From assembly GCF_964030865.1 (NCBI RefSeq), contig NZ_OZ034984.1, positions 1,054,001-1,118,000 of the forward strand: 64,000 bases of DNA. Direction: 5' to 3'. The notes under the pieces were generated by a model. The model ran no database searches and was not told the origin of the DNA. It saw only the letters and a list, made by a program, of their open reading frames with translations. This document shows, one piece after another, positions 22,009 to 33,740 of this stretch (within the stretch, counting starts at the first letter, position 1; every line of letters starts with the position of its first letter). Made by a program: the position numbers and the translations under genes. The stretch comes from Spiroplasma endosymbiont of Dioctria linearis (GTDB lineage Bacteria > Bacillota_I > Bacilli_A > Mycoplasmatales > Mycoplasmataceae).

Positions 22009-22167
22009 TTAAGCATGTCTTGAACAAACTTTAATGTTATCTAAATCTTGGTTAGCAACATTTTGTTGCATTTTCATAGCCAGCACACTTGCAGCAGATC
22101 CACCTTGATTTGTTTTTCTCATTTCTTCAACACATTTAAAACATGATGAATCAAATTCTTTTTTCAT
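22009..22167 (-). CDS. Small conserved-looking CxxC protein, 52 residues
   Basis: Not recognised. Begins MKKEFDSSCFKCVEEMRKTN with a GGGAGG site eight bases upstream and ends at the ispE terminator. Contains a CxxC pair (residues 9 and 12) plus a Cys near the C-terminus (VCSRHA), so metal or redox binding is possible. Predicted mostly helical, soluble. Downstream of the ABC-F gene in the same direction with a gap of 29 bases, so probably co-transcribed with it. Confidence 0.65.
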   Translation of the reverse strand: MKKEFDSSCFKCVEEMRKTNQGGSAASVLAMKMQQNVANQDLDNIKVCSRHA

Positions 22168-22196
22168 TATGTAAACCTCCCAGTTATAAAGTTATT

Positions 22197-23729
22197 CTAG
22201 ACTAAATCTGAAAAATCTAGTGTTCTATTTGCTCAGTTTGTAGAGAAGTTAATATCATGAGTTGTAAGAATTACAGTTCCCTTAAAGCTTTCTATTGCTT
22301 CCAATAAAGATTCTTTTGCTAAAACATCAATATGATTAGTTGGCTCATCGAGAACTAGCAAACTACATGGAATCATACTTAAAGCTGCTAATCTAACTCT
22401 TGTTTGTTCTCCTCCAGATAATTTTTCCATTGGTTGCATCATTAATCCACTTTTAACACCAAATTGGGCAATTTTAGCTCTTGCTTCTGATTCAGTAATA
22501 TCATTAAATTTATTAATTAAATATTGAACAGGACTAATTCCTCTTACATCTTCAATTTGCTTAAAGTAAGCATATTCAACAGCGTTTCCAAGTTCTACTT
22601 CACCTTTAAATGCAGGTATTTCTGTAGACATAGTTTTTAGAAATGTTGTTTTTCCAATACCATTTCTACCACTAATAATACATTTTTCTCCTTCCCTTAA
22701 TTCAAAGTTAAGTTCGTGTAAAAGAGGTGAGTCATAGCCAATAATTAAATTATGAGCTTTTACAATAACATTAGTACTTGGTCTTTTATAAGAAAAAGAA
22801 AATTTAGGTTTTGTTAAATCTCTTCTCTCTTGTATTACATCAATTTTTTCTAATTGTTTTTGTCTTGATTGCGCTGATTTTGCAGTGGAAGCTCTTGCTT
22901 TATTTTTTGCAACATAAGTTTCTAGTTTTTTAATTTCTCTTTGTTGAGCTACAAAAGCTTTGTCATATTGCTCCTTTTGAATTTCTGCTTCTTCAATATA
23001 TTTATCATAATTTCCAACATATCTTGTAAGCTTTAAATTATCAAGTGCATAGATTATTCCACAAGTTTTATTAATAAAATCATTATCATGTGAAACCATT
23101 ATGAAAGCCTTTTCAAAGGATTGTAGGAATTTCGCTAGTCATTTAACTTGTTCTAAATCTAAAAAGTTTGTAGGCTCATCAAGTAATAAAAAATCATCTC
23201 CACTTAATAATAATTTTGCAAGTATTACTTTACCTCTTTGACCTCCACTTAGTTCACCCATTGTTGCTTGAAGTTTTTCTAAGCCTATTCCTAATCCAGT
23301 AACTAGATTTCCAATTTTTTTATCAATAGAATCAAAGTCATTTAAATTTAAAGTATCTTGATAACTTAAAGCTTTTACTAAATCATCTTCTTTATATTCA
23401 ATAGCCATATCTTCATAAATTTTATTCATTCTTGCTTCTAATTCAAAAAGTTCTATAAAGGCTCCTTTTAAATATGAATCAACAGTTTCATTTAGATCAA
23501 CATCTTGATGTTGATCTAAATATCCAATTTTTGTTTTTGGATGTATTTTTAATTCACCTTTATCACATAACATTTTTCCAGCTATTATGTTTAATAAAGT
23601 TGTTTTCCCAGCTCCATTTGGACCAATCAAAGCAATATGTTCACCTCTATTTAGTCTAAAGCTTGTATTGTCATACAATTTTTTCCCACCATTAGCATGT
23701 ACTAAATTATCTAAAAAAACTAATCCCAT
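22197..23729 (-). CDS. ABC-F family ATPase (ribosome-associated)
   Basis: Soluble twin-ABC protein of 510 residues with no membrane domain. First domain: Walker A GPNGAGKTTL, signature LSGGQRGK, Walker B FLLLDEPTNFLD. Then an Arg/Lys/Gln-rich linker (RASTAKSAQSRQKQ). Second domain: GRNGIGKTTF, LSGGEQTRV, LLVLDEPTNHID. ABC-F proteins act on the ribosomal E site, regulating translation or giving drug protection; this one resembles the housekeeping YbiT/Uup-like branch, so no resistance is claimed. Start chosen at the ATG after TGGAGG. A terminator-like hairpin lies in its leader. Confidence 0.92.
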
Positions 23730-23753
23730 TTTAACCTCCATGATTATTGCAAT

Positions 23754-23820
23754 AAAAAAAGTCCTTAAGACTTATAAATAAACAAGTATAGGAATTTTTA
23801 TTAACTCCTATTAGATTATA
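23754..23820 (-). promoter_or_regulatory. Leader with possible attenuator of the ABC-F gene
   Basis: On the minus strand: TATAAT near 23815-23820, then arms ATAGGA and TCCTAT, then a hairpin AAGTC-TTAAG-GACTT followed by seven T, and then the TGGAGG site of the ABC-F gene. A terminator-shaped hairpin before the start codon suggests attenuation, a device known upstream of some ABC-F genes. The stem is short, so this is tentative. Confidence 0.4.
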
Positions 23821-24019
23821 TATTAATTTCCCTTATTTAACTTTTTTCAAGTAATATTTATTCTTTTTATGAATTTAATTTTATTCAAATATGTCGTGCT
23901 TTATCTAATTTAAGATTTATTTAAATTAAATAATCAGTGTTATATTTAGGTCTTTTAAATTTAGCAAATCATAAAAGGTAGTTAAAAATTTGATATTATA
24001 TTTAAGGAGACTTATATTT
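23821..24019. other. Gene-free gap before prs
   Basis: With the ABC-F leader this makes about 290 bp without a coding region. A/T-rich, holds the probable prs promoter (GATATTATATTT just upstream of AAGGAGA). No tRNA, repeat or open frame with a ribosome binding site was seen. Confidence 0.5.
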
Positions 24020-25057
24020 ATGAACAAACAAGATATTAAAATTTTTGGTTTATCATCAAACAAGAATTTAACAAAAAAAATATGTGAGATATTAGGGGTT
24101 GAAGAATCACAAGCAAATACATCAAAATTTTTAGATGGAGAAATGATTGTTCAATCACTGGATTCTGTTAGAGGACAAGAGATATATATTGTTCAATCAA
24201 CAAATCAACCAGTAAATGATAATTTAATGGAGCTATTGATTGCAGTAGATGCTTTTAAAAGAGCAAATGCAGCTAAAATAAATGTTGTAATTCCATATTT
24301 TGGCTATGCTCGACAAGATAGAAAAGCAAAAGGTAGACAACCAATTACTTCAAGATTAGTTGCTAATCTTATTGAAACAGCTGGTGCACATAGAGTAATA
24401 ACTGTTGATTTGCACTCTGCCCAAATTATGGGATTTTTCAATATTCCAACAGATAATTTTTCAACTGCTCAAATAGTAGCTTCAGAAATTATAGATACAA
24501 TATCAAAAAATAAATTAGATCCATCACAGTGTATACTTGTATCTCCAGACCATGGAGGTTTATCAAGAGTACATGGTGTTGCAAAATATACAGGTAATAT
24601 AACTAATGGTATTGCTGTTATTGCAAAAAGAAGACCAGAACCAAATAAAGCAGAAGTAGAATTTATTTTGGGAGATGTTAAGGATAAAACTTGTTTTATT
24701 ATTGATGACATGATAGACACTGGTGGAACAATTATAAAAGGAGCTCAGGCTTTAAGAGAACAAGGTGCAAAAGAGATACATATAATTGCTTGTCACGGTT
24801 TATTTAATGGTGAAGCTGTTTCAAAAATGCAAGCAGTGATTGATAATAAGACTGTTAATAGTGTTGTTGTAACAGATACAATTCAAATTCCAGAAGATCG
24901 TAAATTTAAAGGATTAAAAATTATTTCTGTTGCAAAACTTCTTGCTCGAATGATAAAAAGCTCATATGAAAAATCTTCATTAACAGGAGTTTATAATGAA
25001 GAGCAAGATAAAATAGTAAAAAGAGTTAATGCATATATTAAAGGATATAAAAAATAG
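24020..25057 (+). CDS. prs: Ribose-phosphate pyrophosphokinase
   Basis: Makes PRPP from ribose-5-phosphate and ATP, the donor for the phosphoribosyltransferase reactions downstream. The 345-residue protein includes the family motifs PYFGYARQDRK, the DLHSAQIMGFF metal/ribose site, SPDHGG and the PRPP-binding loop FIIDDMIDTGGT. ATG at 24020 follows AAGGAGA; an earlier in-frame start lacks a site. About 20-25 residues longer than Bacillus Prs, mostly at the C-terminus. Followed after one base by pth. Confidence 0.96.
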   Translation: MNKQDIKIFGLSSNKNLTKKICEILGVEESQANTSKFLDGEMIVQSLDSVRGQEIYIVQSTNQPVNDNLMELLIAVDAFKRANAAKINVVIPYFGYARQDRKAKGRQPITSRLVANLIETAGAHRVITVDLHSAQIMGFFNIPTDNFSTAQIVASEIIDTISKNKLDPSQCILVSPDHGGLSRVHGVAKYTGNITNGIAVIAKRRPEPNKAEVEFILGDVKDKTCFIIDDMIDTGGTIIKGAQALREQGAKEIHIIACHGLFNGEAVSKMQAVIDNKTVNSVVVTDTIQIPEDRKFKGLKIISVAKLLARMIKSSYEKSSLTGVYNEEQDKIVKRVNAYIKGYKK

Positions 25058-25058
25058 A

Positions 25059-25619
25059 ATGCCTAAATTAATTGTTGGTTTAGGTAATCCTGGAAAAAAC
25101 TATCTTAAAACAAGACATAATGCAGGCTTTATAGCTATTGATGTTTTATTAGAAAAATATGGTTTTCAAAAAAGTGCAGAAAATTTTAATGCTGAAATTT
25201 TCTTCTCAAATATAAAAGGAGAAAAGGTACTTTTTGTAAAGCCACAAACCTTTATGAATTTATCTGGAGAAGCAATTATATCAATATTGCAATATTATAA
25301 AATAGAAATTAAGGATTTTATAGTTTTGTATGACGATAAAGATTTGGAATTATCTAAAACTAGATTTAGAGATACTGGTAGTTCAGGTGGTCATAATGGA
25401 ATTAAAAATATTATAAGTCATTTAAAAACTGAAAATTTTAATAGATTAAAAATAGGAATAGGCAATCCAGGAAATTATAAAATTGTGGATTGAGTATTAT
25501 CAAAAATGTCAGAAGATGAAATTAATTTAATTAAAAATCAAATTTTAAATATTTCATCTTTTGTAGAAGAATTCATTTTTGTAGAAGATTTAAAAAAAAT
25601 TATGAATAAGTTCAATTAA
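25059..25619 (+). CDS. pth: Peptidyl-tRNA hydrolase
   Basis: Recycles peptidyl-tRNA released by stalled ribosomes. The 186-residue protein shows GLGNPGKNY, RHNAGF (catalytic His), KPQTFMNLSG, and SGGHNGIKNI. One TGA (VDW, residue 145) is Trp. I chose the ATG at 25059, one base after the prs stop, because the protein then begins at the conserved PKLIVGLGNPG. Confidence 0.95.
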
Positions 25620-25627
25620 GGAGAAAA

Positions 25628-26917
25628 ATGAAAAAATATAATTCATTAGTTGTAGTTGGAGCCCAATGGGGTGATGAAGGTAAAGGTAAAATGACTGATT
25701 ATTTTGCTCAAAAAGCAAATCTAGTTGTTAGATTTGCTGGTGGAGATAATGCAGGTCATGTTATTAATTTTAATGGTCAAAAGCATAAAGTTACAATAAT
25801 TCCTTCAGGAATTTTTAATAGAAGAGTAACAAATATAATTGCAAATGGTTGTGTTGTAAATTTATTAAACTTAGTTAAAGAATTTGAAATTATTAAACAA
25901 AGTGGAGTTGATTATGGTAATCTTTTGATTTCAGATAGAGTTCAATTAATTTTACCTTATCATGTGATGATTGATGAAGCTCAGGAAAATGAACGTGGAG
26001 AAAATAAAATAGGAACTACAAAAAGAGGAATAGGACCTGCTTATCAAGATAAAGTCTCTAGATTAGGAATAAGACTTGGTGAATTAGGTGAAGAAAATTT
26101 CAAAGAGCGATTTAAATTAGTTTTTGATTATCAAATGAAATTTCTAAAGAATATGTTTAATATTAAAGCTTTGGATTTTGAAAATACATATAAAGATTTA
26201 ATTGAAGCATACAATAAAATTAAAGAGAGAGTAATTGATACTGACTCATTTATTGAATCAGCAATTAAAGAAGGCAAAAAAGTTTTATTTGAAGGAGCTC
26301 AAGGAGCTCTATTGGATATAGATCATGGAACTTATCCTTATGTAACTAGTTCTAATACATCTGCAAATAATGCTTCAACAGGTAGTGGAATAAGTCATAA
26401 ATTAATTGATTCAACTATGGGTGTTGTTAAGGCATATTCAACTAGAGTTGGTGCAGGTGCATTTCCTACGGAATTAAATGATAAAATTGGTGATGGAATA
26501 AGAGAACGTGGTAATGAGTATGGTTCAAATACAAAAAGACCTAGAAGAATTGGATGATTAGATGCTGTTGCATTAAAACACGCAATTAGAACATCTGGGA
26601 TAGACTCAATATTTATTACATTACTTGATGTTTTATCAGGAGTTGATGAAATTAATATATGTATAAAATATGAATTAGATGGAAAAGAAATTAATAATTT
26701 GCCTAGTGTAAATCAAAAATATGAAAGATGTAAACCAATATATTTATCAAATCCTGGCTGAAAAGAAGATATAACTAAAGTAACTTCATTTGATCAATTA
26801 CCACATGCTGCTAGAAATTATTTAATGATGATTGAAAAAATATGTGAAATAAAAGTATCAGGATTCTCAGTGGGACCAGATAGAGAACAAACAATAATAT
26901 TAGAAAACATTTTTTAA
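25628..26917 (+). CDS. purA: Adenylosuccinate synthetase
   Basis: First step from IMP to AMP: GTP-dependent joining of aspartate. The 429-residue protein begins with the family N-terminal P-loop [11 protein letters not shown] and includes GIGPAYQDK and the [12 protein letters not shown] region (here [12 protein letters not shown]). Reads through TGA at 26556. AAGGAG site. Directly followed by purB, which completes the pathway. Confidence 0.96.
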
Positions 26918-26932
26918 GTGAGGTAAATTAAA

Positions 26933-28237
26933 ATGATAGAACGTTATGCTATAAAAGAAGTTGAAAAAATTTGAGCTGATAATAATAAACTCAATATCTG
27001 ATTGCAAGTAGAAATTAATGTTGTAAATGCTTGAGCACAATTAGGTTATGTTCCACTTGAGGAAGCAAAAATAATTGAAAAAAATGCAAAAGTTGATATT
27101 AAGAGAATGCTTGAAATTGAGCAAAAAACAAAACATGATGTTGTAGCATTTACAAGGATGATTTCAGAACAACTTGGATCAGAAAAAAAATGAGTTCATT
27201 TTGGATTAACATCTACAGATGTTGTGGATACTGCTCAAAATAAAATGATTCAACAATCAAATATTTTATTGGAAGAATCTTTAAATAATTTAAGCGTTAT
27301 TTTAAAACAAAAAGCAGAGCAAACCAAAAAAATAATTATAATGGGAAGAACTCATGGTATGTATGGAGAACCAACATCTCTTGGTCTAAAATTTCTTTTA
27401 TGATTTGATGAAATTCAAAGGCAGATCATAAGATTAAAACTAGCAAGATATCAAATAGAGGTTGCTAAAATATCAGGTTCTATGGGAAACTATGCAAATT
27501 TAGAACTTGAAGTTGAAGAATATGTTGCAAATTCAATGAATTTAAATTTAGATAATATATCTACTCAAGTCACTCAAAGAGATAGACATGCATTTTTAAT
27601 ATCTGTAATTGCTAATATAGCATCAACTTTTGAAAAAATAGCTACTGAAATAAGACATTTTCAAAGAAGTGAAGTTCAAGAAATATGTGAAGGTTTTGGT
27701 AAAGAGCAAAAGGGATCTAGCTCAATGCCTCATAAAAAAAATCCAATAAGTTCAGAAAATATATGTGGTCTTTCAAGATATGCAAGGTCTTTTGTTAATA
27801 CAGCCTTTGAAAATAACGTTTTATGACATGAAAGAGATATTTCACATAGTTCAAACGAAAGATTAGTTTTTCCAGATATTTATAATATAATTATTTATGT
27901 ATCAAAAAGAATGACAAATACAATTAATGATTTGGTAATTAATGAAGATTTAATTACCTCACATATTAATGACCAAAAAGGAATATTCTTTAGTCAAAGA
28001 ATATTAACCTACATTTTAATGAAATATGAATTTTCAAGAGAAGAAATTTATGACTTTATACAAAAGTGTACTTTGGAGTGCCAAACTTCAAAAAAAAGTT
28101 TTAAAGAAATTTTAGTTAAAAATGGAATTATGAAATATATTTCATCAAAGAATGAATTAAATGAGCTTTTTGATATTAATTTTTTCATTAGAAATGTTGA
28201 AAAAATATTTAGAAGGGTGATGAATAATCATGGATAA
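26933..28237 (+). CDS. purB: Adenylosuccinate lyase
   Basis: Cleaves adenylosuccinate to AMP and fumarate. The 434 residues carry the fumarase/aspartase signature GSSSMPHKKNPISSENI, the GRTHGMYGEPT His motif and FGLTSTDVVDTA. Tryptophans WADNN, WLQ and WHERD are TGA-encoded, which is why the 5' half is fragmented under the standard code. Overlaps the next gene by 8 bp. Confidence 0.95.
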
Positions 28238-28742
28238 TCAAAAATTAGTAACTTTAATAACAGAAGAAGAAATTAAAGCAGCAATTGCAAAGGCAGGAAC
28301 AGATTTAGGTAAAACTTATGAAAATCAGCAATTAGTTATTGTAGCTGATTTATCTAGTTCATTTATTTTTATAGCTGATTTAATTAGAGAGTTACCAATT
28401 GATGTCACAATTCAGTTTGTAACAACACCAAAAGAAAATGAAGACTTATTAATAGACCTAGGTTTAAAACATACTTTAACAGATAAAAATGTATTAATTG
28501 TAAATGATGTTTTAAATAAAGGTAATAGGCTTGAAAAATTACATAATCTTGTTGAAAGGGAAAAGCCTGCAAATATTCAAATTTTAAACTTAATTGAAAA
28601 AAATATTAAAGATAGAAAAATGGAATTAGAAAGTGCATCACTATTTAAATTAGAAGATGTATTTGTTGTTGGTTATGGATTAACTTATAAAGAAAGTTAT
28701 AGAGGACTAAAGGGAATATATAGTCTTTCAATAGAAGAATAG
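28230..28742 (+). CDS. Hypoxanthine phosphoribosyltransferase-like protein, divergent
   Basis: Overlaps purB and sits in a purine-salvage operon. Of 170 residues, the C-terminal block [24 protein letters not shown] is that of Hpt (substrate hood and loop), split here to stay short: VFVVGYGL and YRGLKGIY. The PRPP-binding loop, usually V-E-D-I-I-D-T/S-G, reads [14 protein letters not shown]: the second acidic residue is kept, the first is Asn and the D-T-G becomes N-K-G. The N-terminus also has a relaxed GS(F/Y)-like loop. Could be a working salvage enzyme with altered loop, or a regulator-like relic. Confidence 0.75.
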   Translation: MDNQKLVTLITEEEIKAAIAKAGTDLGKTYENQQLVIVADLSSSFIFIADLIRELPIDVTIQFVTTPKENEDLLIDLGLKHTLTDKNVLIVNDVLNKGNRLEKLHNLVEREKPANIQILNLIEKNIKDRKMELESASLFKLEDVFVVGYGLTYKESYRGLKGIYSLSIEE

Positions 28743-28744
28743 TT

Positions 28745-30259
28745 ATGAAAAAATATTTTTTTGTAACAACTCCTATATATTATCCAAGTGGAACCTTGCA
28801 TATTGGTCATGCTTATACGACAACCTTAGCAGATGTTATTTCAAGATATAAAAAGGAAAACGGATTTGAAGTTTTCTTTTTAACTGGTTCTGATGAACAT
28901 GGTCAGAAAATTGAAGAAAAGGCAAAGGAAAATAATTTAAAGCCAAAGCAATATGTTGATAAAATAGTTCAAGGTTTTTTAAATTTATGAAAGCTATTAA
29001 ATATTGATTATAATCGCTTTATTAGAACTACTGATGAAGATCATGTGGCAGCTGTTAAAGAAATTTTTAGTGAACTATTAGAAAAAAAATTAATATATCC
29101 ATCAACTTATAAGGGAAAATATTGTATTAGTTGTGAAGAATTTTTAACAAAAGAACAAATGGATGAGTCATATATTCATTTTATTTGTGGCAAAAAGGCT
29201 GAAGATTTTGAAGAAGAAACATATATGTTAAAAGTCTCAAGTTTTAAGAAGTATTTACAAGAGTTATTTACTACAGATTTCTTAGAGCCAGAATCAAGAA
29301 AAAAAGAGATGCTAAATAATTTTATTAATAATGATTTAGAAGATTTATCAGTTACAAGAGTAAGTTTTAATTGGGGAATTCAAATAAAAGAAAATCCAAA
29401 ACACGTAATATATGTATGATTGGATGCACTTTCAAATTATATTACTGCGTTAGGTTATAAATCAAAAAATGATCAACTATTAAAAAAATTCTGATCAAAT
29501 GATACTGAAATTTTACAAATTATTGGAAAAGAAATTACAAGATTTCATTCAATTTATTGACCAGTAATATTAAACTCACTTGGTTTAAAAACTCCTGATA
29601 AATTACTATCTCATGGTTGAATATTAAGTGGTGATAAGAAAATGTCAAAATCAATTGGTAATGTTTTAGACCCAATTGAAATAATTAATAAATATTCAAG
29701 TGATGCATTACGATTCTATATGATAAATAATTTACCTACAGATAGAGACGGAAGTTTTACAAATGAATTATTTATAGAATCATTTAATAATAATCTTGCA
29801 AACAATATTGGAAATTTAATTTCAAGAGTATCTAATATGATAATTAAATATTTTGATGGTTTACTTCCAAATAAAAATGTTTTAAATCATTGATTGGTTA
29901 AAAAGGGTTTTGAAACAATCGAAAATTATAAAGAACAAATGGATAAATATAATATGTCACAAGCAACTCAGATTGTTTTAAAGTTAGCACAAGAATGTAA
30001 TAAATTTATTGAAGATGCAAAACCTTGAACTTTAGAAAAAGAAAATAAGACTGAGGAGTTACTAGAGGTATTATCTGTTTTACAAAAAAATATAGTTATA
30101 ATTTCTTATTTATTGAAAACAGTTTTAGTTAATTCATATCCTGATATGATAAATCAAATGGGATTAGATTCAAAACAAATTAATTTTAATAATTTAAAAG
30201 AGGATTTTAAATTTAAAAAAATAGTTGATAAATTAGTCTTATTTGAAAGAATAAAATAA
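28745..30259 (+). CDS. metG: Methionine--tRNA ligase
   Basis: Class I synthetase of 504 residues, short form without the C-terminal dimerisation domain. HIGH motif in GTLHIGHAY (residues 16-24), zinc-knuckle-like CISC, and KMSKS in KKMSKSIGN (about residue 300), plus the anticodon-binding helices ([15 protein letters not shown]). Numerous TGA Trp codons. Starts two bases after the previous stop. Confidence 0.95.
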
Positions 30260-30278
30260 AAGAGAAGGAGGCGTGCAC

Positions 30279-32150
30279 ATGCAAGCTGAAATAGTTGTAG
30301 TTGGTGCAGGCCATGCTGGTGTAGAAGCAGCATTAGCTTCTGCAAGAATGGGAAAAAAAACAATTTTAGTTAACTTATATAAAGATAAAATTGCAACAAT
30401 GCCATGTAATCCATCAATTGGTGGCCCAGCAAAAGGAATTGTTGTAAGAGAAATTGATTCACTTGGTGGAGAAATGGGTAAAGCTGCGGATGCTACTGCA
30501 TTGCAAATTAAACTATTAAATTCTTCTCGAGGGCCTGGTATTTGAGCATTACGTGCTCAATCAGACAAAATTGAATACTCAAAGTATATGGAAAATGTTG
30601 TTAGTAATCAAAAAAATTTAGAATTAGTTGTTGGAGTAGTTAAAGATATATCTTTAGATTCAAATAATGATGTTAAGTCAGTTATACTAGAAGATAAAAC
30701 TGAAATTAATTGTAATGCAGTAATATTAACTACTGGAACTTATCTTTCTTCTTTAATATATCGTGGTGAAGAAAAATATGAAGGTGGTCCAAATGATGAA
30801 ATTACAACGAAATCATTAAGTCAAACATTAGTTAAACTTGGGCTTAGAACTTTTAGATTTAAAACTGGAACACCTCCAAGGGTTAAAATGAACTCTATAA
30901 ATTTGGAAGAGGCATTAATTGAACCTGGTACAAATGAAGATTTAGCTTTTTCTTTTTCTACAAAGAAATTTTTACCATTTGAAAAACAAGAAGTTTGTTA
31001 TTTAATTCATTCAACTTCAAAAACTAAAAAAATTATTGAAGATAATTTACATAGGTCAGCAATGTATTCTGGAGAAATTGAGTCTATAGGACCAAGATAT
31101 TGTCCAAGTTTTGAAGATAAAATTGTAAGGTTTAGTTCAAAAGAAACTCATCAAATTTTTTTAGAGCCAGAATCAAAATCTTTGGATACTTTTTATGTTC
31201 AGGGATTTTCAACTTCTATGCCAATTGAAATACAAGATAAGATGCTTAGAAGTTTACCAGGTTTTGAAAATGTTGTAGTAGATAAATGAGCTTATGCAAT
31301 TGAGTACGATTGTATTGATCCTCAACAACTAAAATTATCTTTAGAATTAAAATTAATAGGTAATTTATTTTTAGCAGGTCAGATTAATGGAACAAGTGGT
31401 TATGAAGAGGCAGCAGGTCAGGGCTTAATTGCAGGAATAAATGCAGTAAGAAAAATTGATAATTTAGAACCTCTAATTTTAAAAAGAAATGAATCTTATA
31501 TAGGAGTTATGATTGACGATTTAATTAATAAGGGAGTAATTGAACCGTATAGATTACTTACAAGTAGAGCAGAAAATAGATTAACTTTACGAAATGATAA
31601 CTCTGAAATGAGATTAAAAAAATATGGTTATGAAGTAGGTTTAGTTTCAGAAAAAGAGTGAAAATTACATCAAAAATTTGAAAAAGAAATTTTTGAAAAA
31701 ATGGAGTTATTAAAAGAAGTAAGGTTTAGTCCTAAAACACAATTAGCTATGGAATTAAAAGAAGCTGGTCAAGCTGTTTTAACTCAGGGATTTAGTGCTT
31801 ATGAAATTTTAAAACAACCTAAAGTAGATATAAATATTTTTAAAAAATATATTAAAGAATTAAATGAACTTTCGAAACAACAGCTTCAAACTTTATTAAT
31901 ACTAATAAGATTTGAAGGTTATATCAAAAAGGAAAATGAGACAATTGAAAAATTTGTAAAGCTTGAGAATAAAAAAATACCTAAGGATGTTGATTATTCA
32001 AAAGTTGAAAATATTGCTTTAGAGGCAAGGCAGAAGTTGGAAAAGGTTAAACCTACTTCAATTGGTCAAGCTTCAAGAATAACAGGAGTAAATCCTGCAG
32101 ATATTCAAATGTTACTATTTCACTTAAAAAGGAAATATAATGAGGTATAA
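30279..32150 (+). CDS. mnmG: tRNA uridine-5-carboxymethylaminomethyl(34) synthesis enzyme MnmG
   Basis: FAD-dependent partner of MnmE in wobble-uridine modification. The 623-residue protein starts with the dinucleotide fold [14 protein letters not shown], followed by [14 protein letters not shown] (family signature) and the C-terminal EIDYSKV-like [18 protein letters not shown] region. I chose ATG 30279 because AAGGAG is eight bases upstream; an in-frame GTG at 30273 sits too close to it. TGA Trp codons occur at 30545 and 31289. Confidence 0.96.
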
Positions 32151-32153
32151 TTC

Positions 32154-33740
32154 ATGATTAATGTTAATAAGAAAAATAAAACGAAAAATAAGATTTTTGA
32201 GTTTTTATCTGTTTTCTCAATGACTTTTGGCATAGTTGTTGGTAGTGGAATTTATTTAAAAAATGCTGGAGATAATGGTGTACTTGCAAAAGCTGGGAAT
32301 AATCCCTATTTAGCAATAGCTGTTTGGACACTTATGGCATTTTTTTGTTGTTCAATGATGTTATCTTTTATAGAATTATCAAGTTCAACCAAAAAAGGTG
32401 AACATAATACCTTAACTGCTTGAGCTGGAAGATTTCTTGGGAGAAGATATGGTTCATTAGTAACAATACTATATGCTATTATTTATCTTCCAGTTTTAAT
32501 AATAATTGGAGCATTATTTACAACAAGTAGTTTTTTTCAATCCATTAATATTATTTATGAATTCTCTACAGGCAAGGAAAGTTGATTAACAGGAGATACA
32601 AAAATTATTGTTGAAATATTTGTAGCTTCATTAGTATTAATTTTATTTCAAATTGTTAATACTTATACAACCAAGCCTGGTAAAATTTTGCAAACTGCTC
32701 TTTCTTTTTTGAAGTTTATTCCTTTAATTACTGTCTTAATAGCAGGAATCACTTTTTTCTCACTTGGTAAAGAAAGCTCATTTGATCCAGAAAAAGTTGG
32801 AGGCTTTCAAATTAATAATATATTTTTGACAATGGTTCCAATTATGTTTGCCTTTGATGGTTTTTTAGATTCAGCTGCAATACAAAAGGATTGTGAACAT
32901 AAAGAAGTTGTAGCACCAGCTATGATGACGGGTATTGTTGCGGTTTCTATATTTTATATAATAATTAGTGTTGCGATTTTTATGGGAGCTTCTGATGGGA
33001 ATATATTAAATATTTTTAAAAGAGAGGGTATAGATCCAAGAATTCATTTTACTTTTAATTTAATAATTACTTTAACTTTATTGACAATGGTAAATGCATA
33101 TAGTGTTATTTATCCAATAGTTATAAGAGCTTCAATTGAAGAGAAATTTGTTTATTCCAAAAAAAATGGAGAAGAACTTTCTAAAATAAAATCAAGTTGA
33201 ATTTCAATATTAATTGTTTTTATATTTTTTATTGCCTTTGTTGGTTCAAGTTTGTTACTACCAAAAAGTATAACTGGAGATGACTCTTACTTATATACAG
33301 CATATTTATCTTCTGACTCAACAATAATAATTGTTTACTTGTTTCACATTCCTTTGTTAGTGCAAATGCTTATAAATAGAAAAACCAAAAAAATTGAAGT
33401 TAGAAAAGTCAGAGGGGCCTATTGTGCGGCAATATTTTCTTCTTCCATGTTAATTTTGACTTTGGGTTACATTTATTATTTAAATATTATAAAATCATTA
33501 ATAGATGGACAGCTGATATCTCCAATAATGTGATTTGTATTTATAATAATATTAGTAGGTTTTTGGATTATTAATGAAACGATTATTTCAAAAAATAATA
33601 TTGAAATAAATGATTTTTATTTTAGAATAAATCCTAAAAATTGATTTAACTATGATAAACAAAAATGTTTAGATATTTTTAATGCTAGAAAGGTTTTAAA
33701 AAATGATAAAGGTAAACAAAGCAAACAAGGCAAAAAATAA
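32154..33740 (+). CDS. APC superfamily permease, copy 1
   Basis: Amino acid/polyamine-type secondary transporter: 528 residues with about 12 hydrophobic segments and the N-terminal helix-1 signature SMTFGIVVGSGIYLKN. Polar C-terminal tail ends in a GKQSKQGKK run. Highly similar to the next gene, sharing among others GIVVGSGIYLK, QKDCEHKEVVAPAM, NRKTKK and NPKNWFNY; an evident tandem duplication. Its 3' end overlaps the start of copy 2 by 38 bp in another frame. Substrate unknown; lysine, arginine or another amino acid is plausible for this family. Confidence 0.88.
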
